This document shows, one piece after another, positions 23,301 to 36,289 of a stretch of 64,000 nucleotides of DNA (its first letter is position 1; each line of letters starts with the position of its first letter). The DNA is from Taeniopygia guttata. Taxonomy: Eukaryota; Chordata; Aves; Passeriformes; Estrildidae. Made by a program: the position numbers and the translations under genes. The DNA is taken from assembly GCF_048771995.1 (NCBI RefSeq), contig NC_133027.1, positions 65,161,501 to 65,225,500 on the forward strand. Direction: 5' to 3'. The notes below the pieces were generated by a model, which did not search any database, had not been told where the DNA came from, and saw only the letters and a program-made list of their open reading frames with translations.

Positions 23301-26300
23301 AAACACCCAAAGGGACAGGAGGCCAGCTTTAATCATTTGCAGATAATACACTGTGCAACATAGAGAGACTGGGGAGAGTTACTCTACATGAGAAGGAAAA
23401 AGTACTGTATTCCTTACAATTACCCATCTTCAAAGGAAATAAAGGCTTTGGTAGTATAAAAAAAATTTGAGTGGTGCTGTAGTTATGCCATATTTGCTGT
23501 ATCCTGTGTGAATTAATTTCATTCAAGTATGAACTGTGCTTGTGGCTTTGTAATTTACATTATGTCGCTGAACAATTTTCTATAGCTCCTTTTGAGAAGA
23601 ACTTGGGGTTTTACACAAATTGAATATTGTTCTCTCTTCCATGGAGATCATCCAGAGCCAGCCAATGACGCAGTTTTTTATAGCCCTTTTAAAATTTCAT
23701 CTTATTTTTAGAGTGCAGAACTTTTTTTGTTGTTGTTGTTAGTTGGAGCCTATTCTTTTGCAGAGACATATTTGAGAAATCACAAGTGGCTTCACATAAA
23801 CACTCGGGAAGGATCGGAGACTGGGAAAGCTGTAGTGACTGTAGAAAAATCTGAGACTGGAGCATAGCACCATCCTGCAATGCAATAGATTGCAGCACAT
23901 ATCAGATGAAGTGGAAGAGCTACCTGCTGTTCTAAATTCCACACACCTTTGCCATGCTTGTGGTTAAAGGAAGGGAAGGGGAGAGCTGGAGCTGCGTTTG
24001 CTGCAGAACACGGCAACAACAGCTGGACACAGAGAAACAATTTTGCGGTGCTCAGCCATGACAGAGCAGTACTGCTGATTCCCTGGGCAGAGGACAACCA
24101 TCTGCAGTCTCTCACAAAATGCAAATCCTCCCATGTGGGCTCCAGCTCCAATCTTTATATTCCCAAACCCTCTGACACTAAGGACTGGGAAATAGAAACC
24201 TTAAGCCTGACCCCACTGAGAATTCTTTCCTCTCTCATGGACATCCCCAGACTGAGGACCACAGAGGGAGTCTCTGGAGAAGGCAAACTTGGTTTGTTTG
24301 TGGCAACTTTCTGATGGTCACTATCCCATCACTCTCCATCTACAGCAAATGATTCTCACATCCATTTTCACTTGCTTCTGGAGAATACATTATTATTACA
24401 TGCTGTAGAAACAGTTGTCTGTGACAAGGACAGCAAGTATACTGTCATAGGCGTCTGGGTAGCTACTTCTATAGGTCTCCTAGCATGCTCCCTGGTATCA
24501 GGAATAGTAGATTCCTGGTACCTGATTCCTGGCACAGAAATCTGCCTTGCCAGGGCTTTTGAGGCCAAACACGTGGGTTGGGTAGCTCAGGAGAAGTGCA
24601 ACTCTGTTCACATGGTGCTACACCCATGTAAATCAATCCAAGTAATCCAATGCTGTCACACAGGTCTACCTCAGCTGTCTCTGCACCTAAGACAATCTGT
24701 ACCTTTCGTAATCTTCCCCAAAACAATAAGGAGCTATTGAGAGTAACTCGTACACTAATCCCCAAAGCAGACTAACCTAGAAGTGCCACAACCCAGTTTG
24801 TGGAGGAGGAACAAGAACTTCAAAGCCCTGCAGAAGGCTTTGGGAAAGGCAGTACCTGTTTTCAAGGCTCCCTGCTGCCTGTGGAGCCCTCTGCCCCGAG
24901 GAGGGATGCAGGCCTGTAGATGGCTCGGAAGAGCAATGGATGCTAGAGTGCAGGAGCTGGAGGGTCAGGCTGCCACCATGACCTGCTAACACAGTAAATG
25001 CTAATCAAGGCAGTGTATCTGAAGATGCTGTTGTTTCAGTGCTTTTGTTCATTTGGTGCCCATGGTAATTTGTCTAAAGTCTGAAGTTTGCCATTTGGTA
25101 ATTTTTGCATAGCTAATGAGAATGTACCTAAGTCCTCTACATCCTGTAGCTCTCTTTCTGTGTTTAGTTACCCCAGAAACTCTATCTTCCAAATGTAGTT
25201 ACTAGACAGCCTCCAAAACACAAGAGATTTACAGTAGGTAAGTACAGCATAGACTAATACTTACCAGTGAAATGAGTTAAATTTGTTTTTATCAAAGCAT
25301 GAAATTCACCAGATTTTTTTCAAATAACCCCTCATTGTTGTTCTGTTTGGTCCCATTGGAGTAATCTATGACACTCCCATAATCTAAACAAGAAGCACAT
25401 AAAAAAAGCTGTTTACCACTTATCCTCTGAAGTAAGTCATGCTTATGCATGCTGAAGTCTATGTGATCAGTAACTCCACAAGCAGGAGCCTTTCTCTGAA
25501 GCATGTTTAAAAAAACCCCACATTTTATTCTCTCTTACTTGGTTCACAGTCAGAGGCAGGTTATTTTTTTCCTCTATCAAAGAGTAAAAAGAGCTTTCAG
25601 AAGTCCTAGCACCACGTTTTATCTGCAATAAGTATGCTCAATTCATTGCTGCAGAACCCCAGACAGTGTGAACCTGAGCGATAGCTTGGCTGAGCCTTTT
25701 GCTGCAAACAATTCACCATGGGCTGGGAGGGCTTTTCTGCACAGAGTAAAAGAACATCTGGTGGCTGCTTTACAGGAGGACTCACTGCACCTCCTTTATC
25801 ATACTTCTACACCTGTGATCTCTTTTCATTCCTTCATCTTCCTCTCTTCAGATATGAATTCTTATGAATTGTTAAGGAATATTGCATAATGTATTCTACT
25901 AATAAGGACTTACCCACAGATGGAACCTGGTATTAGATGAGGCAATGCTATCTATCTGCCCTGACAGGTTTGTGAAGTGCAGGCAATTCTATTGTGCACT
26001 TGATGCAGTTTTATCTTCTAGTAGCACATACAATTGCAGAGGATCATTCAACATTGTATTTTGATTGCCAAGTCTTTGGCCTGAGACCATCTCTTGTATA
26101 ATCAGAGCCTCATGCACTAGGGACCTCTTTTTGTCTGTGTCCTCCAGATACATCTGGGATGAAAATTCTAAATATTAGTAATCCAGAAGACTGAATTTTT
26201 CCTGAGCCCTTCCACTCCATAAAGTTGTTATAATCCATTTGGTGTTGTGCCGATTACTTTACAAAGTTACATCTTTGTACTTTTACTACAAAAGCACAAG

Positions 26301-27794
26301 GAAAAAGTAAAAACTACATGTCCAAGGAGAAACACAAACACAAGATGTGGTGTTTACAGAAACACTGAGCTGAGAAAACTCAGCTGCCTGTCTCTAAAGT
26401 CAACAGTCTTTGAATCTTCTGTCATCAGACCACCAACTACCTATAGAATTCCAGCCCTACTCCCAGTTTCCATCAGTGCATCCAACCATTGCAGCAGTTA
26501 GAAATTCACTATAATAACTGTCTCAGTTCTCTTCAAGGCACAGGAGACAAGTGCTGAGCTCTGAGCTGGCTGGCTTAGCCAGAGCAGGAGAATTCAGCTT
26601 CTGACACATCAAGCCACAGATGCAACATATCACTGCCCCAGTCCTGCTTTTCACAGCCCTGTTGTTTTCACACAGCTCAGGAAAATCTGTACCTCAGCTA
26701 CTCAGCACAGATATTCCTTTGGCTCCTGGGAGGGGCTGGTCACCTTAATATAGGGGTGGAGAGCTCTGTAACTGGAGGAATAATTAAAACTAGGTTTTGT
26801 ACCACTGTTTTTTTTATGCCTTTTAAGTGTTCAGCACTGCCTCTGTTCAGCTGTTAGTGCTTTAAACAGATCTTCCAGCCATGTGAATGAAATTTCCATT
26901 GAATCTAGTATTTCAAATCAGATCAAGCGTGAGTCATGAAATTAAAATATATACAATCAATAGAAGGATTTTACTATTGTACTCTTGGGATTATTTCAGA
27001 GATGCAGTTACAGATTTCCATTTCCACCTGATTTACTAAAGAATTTTGCTGTTTTAAAACTCTCCTCTGTTGCCATACAAAAGACCTAGCTATACAATCC
27101 TTCAGATCCTAATTTTCATCAACTTCAGAGTACTTTTTGTGCCACACCCTGAAGCACATCTATCATCCTGCAATGCAAAGAGCTGATGCTTGCAAAGGAT
27201 GTGGAAGCAGAAAGCAAATGGTGGATACAACAAAGGGGAAGCATTTCAGACCATTACCTCCTATGGCTGCAACCATCCCTTAGTGCTGCACAGCAAGACA
27301 CCAATCCAATTCCATTTGAATTTTGTAGAAATGATGGATGGAAGAAGTAAAATGGAGGTTTTGATGACTATCTATTGACACAGCTTTGCGTTGTGCTTGT
27401 AAACTGGGGATTGTCTAGTAAGCTCCTTGAGAGAGTTGGACCAGGTACATCATTCACGTACAGGGAATACTTGCTCACTCATAGGAACACGGTGTAAGTG
27501 GGCATTGCCTATAATAATGACAGATATGATGTGTCCCTTTGTGATTACTGTGGTGTTTTGTAGCAGAGGAGGTGAGGAAATCCAGCAGGTCATACACTCG
27601 AAAGCAGTTAGTACCGGTGAACTTTTTCAGCAGAACTCAATGGCCTTTGCAATGACCTTTCTTTACTTCTAACTATGTTGAATCATTATTTTGGTGCAGC
27701 AGAGTTAGAGTAAGTAAATTGCTGAAGGACAGGACTTTTGAAGATGGAGTGTATCTTGAAGAAACTTTTATAGATGTTCCTCCTTGAGAATGCA
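20328..27794. other. Intergenic, no gene recognised
   Basis: There is no supported gene, RNA or conserved block here. It contains an A27 tract at 22332-22358 and a T18 tract at 22855-22872. Open frames of up to about 122 codons (for example around 23.9-24.7 kb on both strands) overlap one another and have no recognisable similarity. Confidence 0.55.
22332..22358. repeat. Homopolymer A tract (A27)
   Basis: An uninterrupted A run in intergenic sequence. No retropseudogene or SINE body is visible on its 5' side. Confidence 0.97.
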
Positions 27795-27799
27795 TTAAA

Positions 27800-28175
27800 G
27801 AAAACATACAAATGACCATACCGGTTCAAACCAAAGGTTTATCTTGCCTGGTATCCCATTCTCAGCAGCACCATTCTCAGGATGAGAGCAGGAGGCCGTA
27901 CATGGTACATCCTCTGAATACTCTCCCAGAATGAACATATTTCACTCTCAAAGAACTTCTTGATTTATATGAGGTTTTCTGTATTTATTAACCTCCAGGT
28001 ACCTGGAGTACATGAGTATAAGGAGTTCTCTTCCATGTGCTTATGACATAAAGGAAAGTTTCAGCTTCCACTGCATCCTTTGGCAGCAAGTGACACCAGT
28101 TTGATGCTTCCTGTGTCAAGGACATTTCTATTTACTTTGAACCCAGAGCTATCGCACAATCCTCCCATTATATCA
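27800..28175 (-). mobile_element. Ancient CR1 LINE 3' fragment
   Basis: On the plus strand the block begins ATGACCATACCGGTTCAAAC followed by CAAAGG, the antisense of the old amniote CR1 3' end, which in sense reads about CCTTTGGTCTGACCCAGTATGGC. It continues with diverged matches such as GCATCCTTTGGCAGCAAGTG near 28073. Divergence is high, so the copy predates the younger CR1 fragments in this window. The far boundary is approximate. Confidence 0.6.
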
Positions 28176-29593
28176 GATCATTCTACTTGGAAAAAAAATA
28201 TAATGAGAATTATAGTTATACATAAGACCCAACTAAAGGTCAAACATGGAAGAGGCCAGTCTGCCCTAGATGGCACTGAGTGGTCATGATAATTCTGTAC
28301 CACTTGCAGTGCAAATATGGCTGGAAGGGTCAGCAGCGCAAGAGCAGCCTGAGGTTTGACATTATGAAATGCAGCAGAACAGTGAAGAATAAAAGAATGT
28401 AACTTTTAGCTAAACTAAAGATTAATCATTTTAGATGCTGCTACAAAGAAGATGGTGACTCAGATGAGGAACCTGTCAATGGGCAGTCAGAAGGAGAAGG
28501 GCAGTTATTGCCTCAAGAGGATCTGGCACTGATTGAGGAAGTTTTTAGTCCCGACTGGGTTCATCCAATCCCCATTTCCTGCCTTGGACATTCCAGCCCC
28601 TGAATTTTGTCAAATAGCAGATTCATGACTTGCAGGCTACATCTGAACTCAAGAGGCAGGTATCTCCCAGCACAGTGTTTGTGAACACAGGGAGTGGGGC
28701 GAAAACTAATGACAAAATGACAGCAAGCCATGTAGCACCAAGAGAAAGTCAGTTAAATCTCTCAATTTCTGACATCCCTAAATACAGGTAGACAACAATT
28801 CCTACAAGGAACTGTTCCAGAATGTGGGACATCATAACAAAGAAGGCAAAAATCCTGAGCTGCACCTCAGCAGCCCCTAAGACAGGTATATAAAACCACA
28901 CTCCCTCTCAGGAGCTTTTTATGCTTCTCTCTGCTGCCACACCAGAAAACTCTGTAGTTTTACGTCCATCATCTCCTGATTAGTAGAGATGCTTATAGAT
29001 CATGAGGGAACTATTTGTCCTGAAACTGCTTTTTGCCAATCAATTTCACTGGCTTTATGGGACCATGTCAGTGTAGTGGAAGATAGCCAGCTCTTTGCTT
29101 GTTTTGAAGCCCATTGATCTCACTGAATTTACAGAAGTAACCCACAGTCCAAAATCAATAGATGAACCCCCCAAATACTCATGTGTCCTCTTACAAAAGT
29201 GAGTGACAGAAAAATTTCAGAGGGAGTGCAATTCTGTTTACAGTTGAAAAGGTCCCAGCAATGAAAGACCTGGCTATAGTCCAAGTCTAGTGGACTTTGT
29301 TTAAACATAGACACCAGCCCTGGAACACAGCAGCTCCTGTCACAACTGGTGTAACAAAAATGCTAACTTTGGTGGATTGTCTAATTTTATCTCACATATG
29401 AGATAGAACAAAAGCAAATGGAGTGGCTCATCTAAATCTTCACCTTTAAGAAAGCAAGTTAGCAGGAAAAAAAATATATTAATAAATTAACCTGGACACT
29501 GTGGTAAAAATATAAATCTACAGTACTCTTTTGTTTTTCTTTATAATCTTTCCTGCCAACACTGTAATGTGAATGCCAGTTGAGGCACTATCA

Positions 29594-29627
<34 letters not shown>

Positions 29628-30099
29628 TGGGGAGGCATTTCCTGAATGAAAAGAGGAAGCAAATGAAATGGGTGTGACGTTTTAAATTTTATCTGGGTAC
29701 ACAAAGACAAAACAAGGCAGCAGATGTATTTACTTCCAGCTACACAGATCCCTGTATGTGGTGGATTTCTCCAGTCTTGAAAGTACTGAGATGCATTGGG
29801 ATGCCCATGGCTCAAAACCTTGTGGGCTCCCTGCACCTGCATTTGGATCAGATAGTGGCACCGGGTTTAAAATAATCCAAATTATATATGTCCTTCTTGT
29901 TATTGCTCAAATATTTATTCATTATTCTGATTGAAAAATGCAGAGTAACAACACCGTAAGCCTTTGGCCTGTAGGCCTCTAGGGTTTTTTGCTTCCTTTG
30001 GTTTTCCTTCTTCCCAGATAGCTTATAATACTTTAATATTACTACTCAAGCTTAGCATTTTTAGTTAAAATGAGAGCAGTTTTTTGCATGAATCTGCAA
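28176..30099. other. Intergenic, no gene recognised
   Basis: There are no supported genes. An A31 run at 29595-29625 is the longest pure homopolymer in the window. The short open frames are unremarkable. Confidence 0.55.
29595..29625. repeat. Homopolymer A tract (A31)
   Basis: The longest pure homopolymer in the window. No recognisable retroposed body precedes it, and I see no flanking target duplication. Confidence 0.97.
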
Positions 30100-30500
30100 A
30101 ACCGATCCTGTGTGTGTGTCTATTGGCAGCCACTCACAATTAGACTTTGTGCACCCTAATGCTGGAAATGCACTTAACCTAAATTAGATATCCCACTGCA
30201 GCAGAGCTCACCAATAGCAGGGCGGATCAGCGCTGCCTGCACCCTGGGAATCAGCTGGCTACTCCTTATCTGGCAGGAGATTGAATTTGTGACAATTTTA
30301 TTCTAAGGTTCAGTTGTCAAGATGCCCGAATTGTTTGTCGAGTCAGCTTCAAGAATAATGGCAAATCCCTGACATTCTCAAATGGGTTTGAAGGTTCACT
30401 GTAGCAAAGCTGCTTTATGGAGCTCGTTCTTTATTACAGTCCTTACCTTCACATCTTCGTTTTCCCAGCCACTTTGAAGGCAATGAAAATAAGGCAGCCC
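30100..30500. promoter_or_regulatory. Candidate conserved non-coding element
   Basis: A 400-bp non-repetitive block of high complexity without homopolymers, not coding in any frame, and dense in transcription-factor-like motifs: an E-box CAGCTG at 30252-30257, a GATA site in reverse (TTATCT, 30266-30271) and several ATTA-type sites. It lies about 8-10 kb beyond the 3' end of SLC35D3. The call rests on its texture and motif content, since I cannot align other species here. Confidence 0.35.
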
Positions 30501-33500
30501 CCAACCTAATCCATCCCATATACTGAGTGATTTTGCAAGCTCAGCAGGCGTTGTATTGCCTGCAGGAGCTCTCTTTTGAAATAAGTATTTTCTTCTATAA
30601 AAACTATTAGTGCATTTGCATATTTCCTTTCAGAAACATAGAGGGAACTATGCCTGGGGAAAAAAAATAAAGGAATAATTTTGCTGTGGTAATAGCTTAT
30701 CTGGACTGCACAGGTAAAATTTGTGCTGTTTCTTTCCCTCACCACCACACCACTTTGCAGCTGAGCTGACCTGTTACCCTTCATGGGGAGGGACTGAGTT
30801 GTTATGTGTCAGCTCCCTATATGGAGCTTTGGAAAGGAGCAAACCCCTGCCCCCACAGGAGAACACTCACCCACGCAGCTTTGGTGTCCAGAGCGACTCT
30901 CCAACAGCTTCAGCAGTCACATCCCTGCATGTTTGAGGGTGCCAGCATGGCCCTGGCAGCTGGTGGCCCTTCCCTGGTGTCATGGTGCTACACAGTGCTG
31001 TGGAACATGCCAAATTGACAGAAACTCCTTTCTCCTGCAGCACTGCTTCTACCATCAGCTATATTGCCACAGCAATGTCAATAAATAGATTTGGGGCAGA
31101 AGGGCTCTTTCTTTGGCTTTGCATTGCTGGAATTCTGAGTGTTAGCTTCTGAAGCACAGATCTCTGCTTGGCGGTATAGGAAATAATCCTAAACCCCATT
31201 GCTAACACTCTCCTTGGCTTGGGAAGTGGAACACTGGACACTAGTGAGCCCCTAAGGTAGCAAAATGCTTTAATTCATGGCCTACTAAGTGAAGGCTTGG
31301 TCAAGGCAAAAAATGCAGAAATGTTCTAGTGCAACAAATTAGAGCATTCCTGATAGCAGCTGGTAAGGGTTGTGGTGACTGCTCTATATTGCCACCTAGG
31401 AATCTGTTCACATCACAGCTGAGTCTTCAAAGTTTGCCAGTTTATGTGCCAACACATCAGATCTATACTAAACACAAAGAGGAGCACCACTAAAAAATAA
31501 TCTCCATTTTTATACCGTGCTTTAAATGCAGAGATGCAGCAAAGCCTTTTTGGCTGTGAAGGTCTTACCACTGTGCTTTTCATGATGAGCATGAATCTGA
31601 ATGAATCTGTAATGAAACTCCAGTACAGAACAATGTGTCCTTATTTTTGACCCTGAAAGTGGCATCTGACATTTTTTGTCTGCTGGCTGCTGGTGTGTTC
31701 CAAGCAAAGGACTCTGGGTGTTGTGCCCTACCTGATCAGTGACAGGGAGAGGCAGAGGTGAAGTTTTCAGAAAGAAAAGTAATGGTTCCAGATCAACACT
31801 AAATCTGTCAAGACAAAATTAGCAGATTTTGAGGAAAGGCACTGAAGTAGATAAAGATGAGGAAAGCCTAAAACTTGGGTAGCAAATAACCCAAAATCCT
31901 TCTGCAAAACCTTCTACTGAAAAGGCAGCTCTAGCTGTCATTTTCATCCTCCACATCAGTTAGCTATTGCTTAGCTTCTTTCTTGAACTGTGGCATTGAA
32001 TATTTGGAGCAGCTATAAAAGATCTTTATGAGTATACAAGCATACTTAATCACTGTTAAGCAGATTCCCCAGACAGAAAAATAAAGTGTTCTGCTTGTGT
32101 TGGATGACAGAGCTGGATGCAGCATTAATGAAATTGTACTGGTTTTATCTGCAACACTGCAACATCCAGGTGTCGGATGAAGAGTTCAGCGCTCAGAAAG
32201 TACCCCAGGGCATGGCCAGGTATTACAGATAATTCTGCTCATTCATAATGCCTATTAACAAAAAAGAACCCAAACCCAAAACCAAAACAAACAAAAAACA
32301 CCAAAAAGCACACCCCCCAACAAAAACAAAAAAAAAAAAAAAAAAAAGCAGAGCAATATTGAAAATCCAACACTGTCTCAGGAATCCTGGAAATGTGCTG
32401 CTGGCTTGGCAGTGATTCTTCACAGAGACCTGAATCCCAGCTTCCCTAAGTCAAACGATTTCTCCCATGGTGCCAGGCAAATGCTCCCCAGGCTCTTTTC
32501 TTTTGGAAAATATTGTAAATCCCAGGGCCAAAATTGTGTGGCTGTACAGTCTGTTTTGGTGTGTTTTGTGTGCATCAGCCTTCTGAAATTCAATGAAGAA
32601 TCAGACTCAGTGGCCTCTCAGCCACTATGCTTAAGGAAACGTAATTTTGTTCCTATAAAATTGTGAAAAGGAAATATTTAGCTGGTTTTCATATGTTTGT
32701 AGTAACAAATGTTCTTGGACATTTTATCTGTTCTCCTGAATGTTCACTCACTCAAGAAGATGCATTGACAAAGAAAACCTCTCTGCCCTTCAGATCCCAG
32801 GTTAGCTTGTGGTTTGAGAAACAGAAAGGGAAATCCATATTCTATTAACTTTTAACCAGGTGTACATGGTTTGGAATAAAACTAACCATAAGGACAAATT
32901 CACAGAGGTACTCTGAAGACAAAAAATGCACTTACAGAATTAAGACAATTCAAGACATGAGGAGTTAATGGTGATACACACGGCAGCCTTTAGCTGTTTT
33001 TATCTACTAATGATACTGACCATTATTTACAGCAGCTGGTAAACCTGACTGGTTTACTACTATGGCCAGTTCCAAATCATTATTCTCTCTCATTTGACCC
33101 CCATGTCAGGTAAGAAATGGCCTGTGTCTTCAGAAGTTATTGCTCTTTATCAGAGAAATCCTGAATTCTGTTAAATAATTGTTGGGATCTTCTTGTTTTG
33201 TCAGGAACAAAATCAATAGCACCTAATAAAAAAAGTACGGTAATTTTGAGAACAGAGCTGACATTGCTTTTACTTGATAAAAGACAAACTTATCAACAAG
33301 ATTAATGTTCCCAGAGCAAAATTTCTTACAACTGTCCAGTAAAAAAAAAAAAAAAAAAAAAAAAGATCACATAATCACAAAGAATAGATGCAGCCATCTT
33401 TCCCCCAGCCAGCTCGCTCATTCTGCCTCTCTCCTTCATGTGCTGTGCTCTTCCAGAGCCCAAATTCAAGTGCATCCACTGCAGATTCACCTCACTCTTT

Positions 33501-33925
33501 GGCCATTTTTGTTCTTTCGCTTTGTTGTTCATGCAAGGACATTTTTCTTTCATGCAAACTATTGCATATTCCCCATCCATTCTAATTTGTAGCTCACATA
33601 TTTTCCCCATCCATCTTTATCGCACCCATGTCCCTCCTTGAGCAGTGTTTTCATGCTTTCTGCCTGGGTTTTCATCTCAGGCCGCCTCTGTTCTGTTCAA
33701 ATACAAAGTCCAGCACTGAAGAAAGCCAGTGTGACTGGCTTTCTTAAGTCTCAACCTGTAAAAAAACTGAGCCTGGCTCAACAGCAGGTTTATAGCCTTA
33801 TTACTTAAAACATTGTTACTATGAAAAGATCTCCTGGTTCTGTGTGTATAATACATCTCCAAAGGGACAGGCACAGCCAGGTTTCAGTGCTGGCTGGCTG
33901 TCAGAGCGAGGGTGCCTGTCCCATG

Positions 33926-34000
33926 CACAGCCAAGCTCCACAGGACACTGGGACACAGCCCGGGCACAGCTCCACGAGAAGCTGGGACACAGCCAGGGCT
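33926..34000. repeat. Imperfect 28-34 bp tandem duplication
   Basis: The 11-mer GGGACACAGCC occurs at 33950-33960 and again at 33984-33994, 34 bp apart, and a shorter CACAGCC precedes them at 33926-33932. The intervening AGCTCCAC blocks also repeat. This is a small, decayed minisatellite of about two and a half copies. Confidence 0.6.
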
Positions 34001-34119
34001 GAGCTATGTAGGGATCTGGATACAGGGAGCTGGTGGGCAGAAACATGCACAAAGGTAGAAAGAAGCAATCTGGACATTCAAGATCCTGCTGGTCCATCCC
34101 TTCCCTGCCTTTCTACAAT

Positions 34120-34172
34120 AAAAAGAAAAAAAAAGAAAAAAAAGAAAAAAAAAAAGAAAAAAAAAAAAGAGA
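34120..34172. repeat. A/G-rich simple sequence
   Basis: Runs of 4-12 A are broken by single G bases, giving an AAAAAAAAG-like pattern. It produces long lysine or phenylalanine open frames that are artefacts. Confidence 0.95.
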
Positions 34173-34859
34173 AGCCTCTGTGGCAATTCCTCCATAACTT
34201 GCAGAGATTTTCAGGATGGACACTGGAAAAAAGATTTGGGAGATACAGCAGCAACAAAGGATGAGAAAAGAGGGCATGTGTATGCTCATCAATTCCTGAC
34301 AGGAATGGGGTTGAAGTGAAAAGCTTCCTGACGACCTTCAACAAGCAACTGAAGCATGAATACAGCAGCTCATTGAGAGCAGAGTTGACTGCCTCCACTG
34401 CACTTAGAGACTCCAGTTAGAAAAACACAGAAGAAATCTCAAAGATATATGTGAAATTATAAATGACACAGGCATAGAGGGTTAAGGTGTTAACCCTTCA
34501 CCATGATTAGCAGCAAAATGCTCAAATGTTAATTTAGAGACCAGAGCTGAAGGGCTTGCACCTTTTTGCATACTAAAGCCTTTGCAGCAAACATGCATTT
34601 TTGCGGCAAGCAGAATTACAAGAGGCTATTAAACACTGCCAATAAACTATCCCTGGGTGTTTGCAGGGGTCTGAAGTGTTGGTTCATAAACTGTAAAATT
34701 TCTTTCTTTCTCAGATGGCTCTTTTTAGGTTACTGCATATTTTCCATGTGGAAGTGATGGCAAATACAAGATTAGCGATGTATGCAAATTTTTATTTTAT
34801 CCTTAGAAATATTAACTGCACCTTAACTGCCTCTAAATAAACTGTCCTCTCTTTAATTT

Positions 34860-35420
34860 CGTAGAGAGAAGAACGCATTTCCAAAAAGATAGCCAGTTAT
34901 CCAGTCTGGTTTTTGCTGTCATATTGCATGTGTATTTGTGTGTGTGCATGTGCGTGTACGTGCATGTCTAGGAGTGCTACAGCAGGTGTTATTCAAGGAT
35001 GTGTTGACACTGAAATTCCTGTTTATTCTCAAAGCAGTCATTGTGCATCAGGTTCATTTATTATCTGAGAACAAGGATGGTCTCGTTCTCTAAATTAACC
35101 TGCAGGCACATTTGTGTGGAGCTCTAAGATGAATTCGGCAGTAACCACCGACCACAGCCTGGTCTGGCACAACCCAGTTTCAGCCATAGGCGTGTTATGT
35201 ACCTTTCATCCAAAGCAAACAGGTAAAAATTAATGCTTAAATCATCTCCTAGCGCTGCCATGCAACATAGATGATAATACAAATACTTAACATTGTAAAA
35301 TTAAATTAATATTATATCCTTTAATAATGCTGTCATTTTATAATGGAACTATTAATAATGAGCATCATCTTATTTTATTAACTATAGGGTTATAACAGCT
35401 ACACCAGTGACATTTAATCA
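34860..35420. promoter_or_regulatory. Candidate conserved non-coding element
   Basis: A block of about 560 bp, non-coding in all frames. The left part contains a TG-rich alternating tract at 34922-34965; the centre (about 34990-35230) is non-repetitive and balanced in composition; the right part (35230-35400) is AT-rich with many TAAT/ATTA homeodomain-type cores. The appearance is like deeply conserved developmental enhancers, but no alignment can be made here. Confidence 0.3.
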
Positions 35421-36289
35421 TCTTAAATATATAACCAAAAGAATCACCACTGAGAATCACAGGAATTTTGAGCTGTACCGAGGTCCCAGCACTTCAGAAT
35501 CCTGTGTTCCTTTGTCTGTCCTTAGTCCCTCTGTCCATGACAGTATTTATAGTGTGTGGTCACACGTTGAGGAAACTTGGATGATATAAAGCCAGAAGAA
35601 AAACTATAAATGAAGCAAAAATGAGCGCCCTGGAGCAGCAACAATAAGAAGAGCAGAAGGCTTTTGGAAAGCAGTGCATTTTATTCCCACATCTCATTCT
35701 ACTGTCTTCCACTGATGTTCTTAAAATACCTCAGCACAAGGCAGTATTTTTATTTCATTGTGTGACAGTGTCTGTTACTGAAAAACTGGATTGCATTTGC
35801 CAAATTCCCATTTTAATTTAGGGAATTTACAGGTAAAAACAGAATACAATATGATCACATTTTGACTATACATGCAAATGTACAACATTGTAACAGCAGC
35901 TTTTTAAATAGTCAAAACTGTTTGAATTTCCACAGATTTCTACAATTTAACAACAGTAAGTGGCAGAACATTTAACCTCCCCCCAGGAAAAAGTCCTGAA
36001 ACAAGAGTCCAGTGGGAGAGCTTCCTACAGCATGTGTCAAACACAGTGTGTCCACTACAGGATCTAAGACTGGCACCCAGGTGGTTAGAAGATCCACATT
36101 TTTTGTGGACAGAAAACACAGTGAGGACAGATCAGAATTGTGGGTTTCTCTCCAACCATCTGTATGATTACAATGCAGTTCAATATGGCAATCAGTTCAG
36201 TAATACAGCAACTATAAGTCATAGGCACAAACTTCTTTAGTCTAGGATGCATTTGAAAAACTAACAAAAGCCCTATTATATTAGCCTAG
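35421..36289. other. Intergenic, no gene recognised
   Basis: There is no supported feature. The sequence is unique and AT-rich with only short open frames. It could include distal 3' UTR or downstream sequence of SLC35D3 if transcription runs past 36.3 kb. Confidence 0.4.

Larger units (their letters stand above)
30501..34859. other. Intergenic, no gene recognised
   Basis: There are no supported genes. The block contains homopolymer A tracts at 32328-32347 and 33341-33364, an A/G-rich simple sequence at 34120-34172, a small imperfect tandem duplication at 33926-34000 and an 8-bp inverted repeat at 34478-34497. Open frames over the A tracts translate to lysine or phenylalanine runs and are artefacts. 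Confidence 0.55.

Noticed and set aside
23792-24765. Cluster of 100-122 codon frames on both strands
   Set aside because: They overlap in antisense, with none showing a recognisable domain, signal peptide or exon-like boundaries. Chance frames are expected at this density.
33821-34264. 147-codon plus-strand frame
   Set aside because: It runs through the tandem duplication and the A/G-rich tract, giving a long lysine run. It has no similarity or conserved structure.
8111-36289. Bird counterpart of the human lncRNA NHEG1 between SLC35D3 and IL20RA
   Set aside because: A lncRNA cannot be recognised from sequence here. No conserved exon with splice sites stood out, so it is not annotated.
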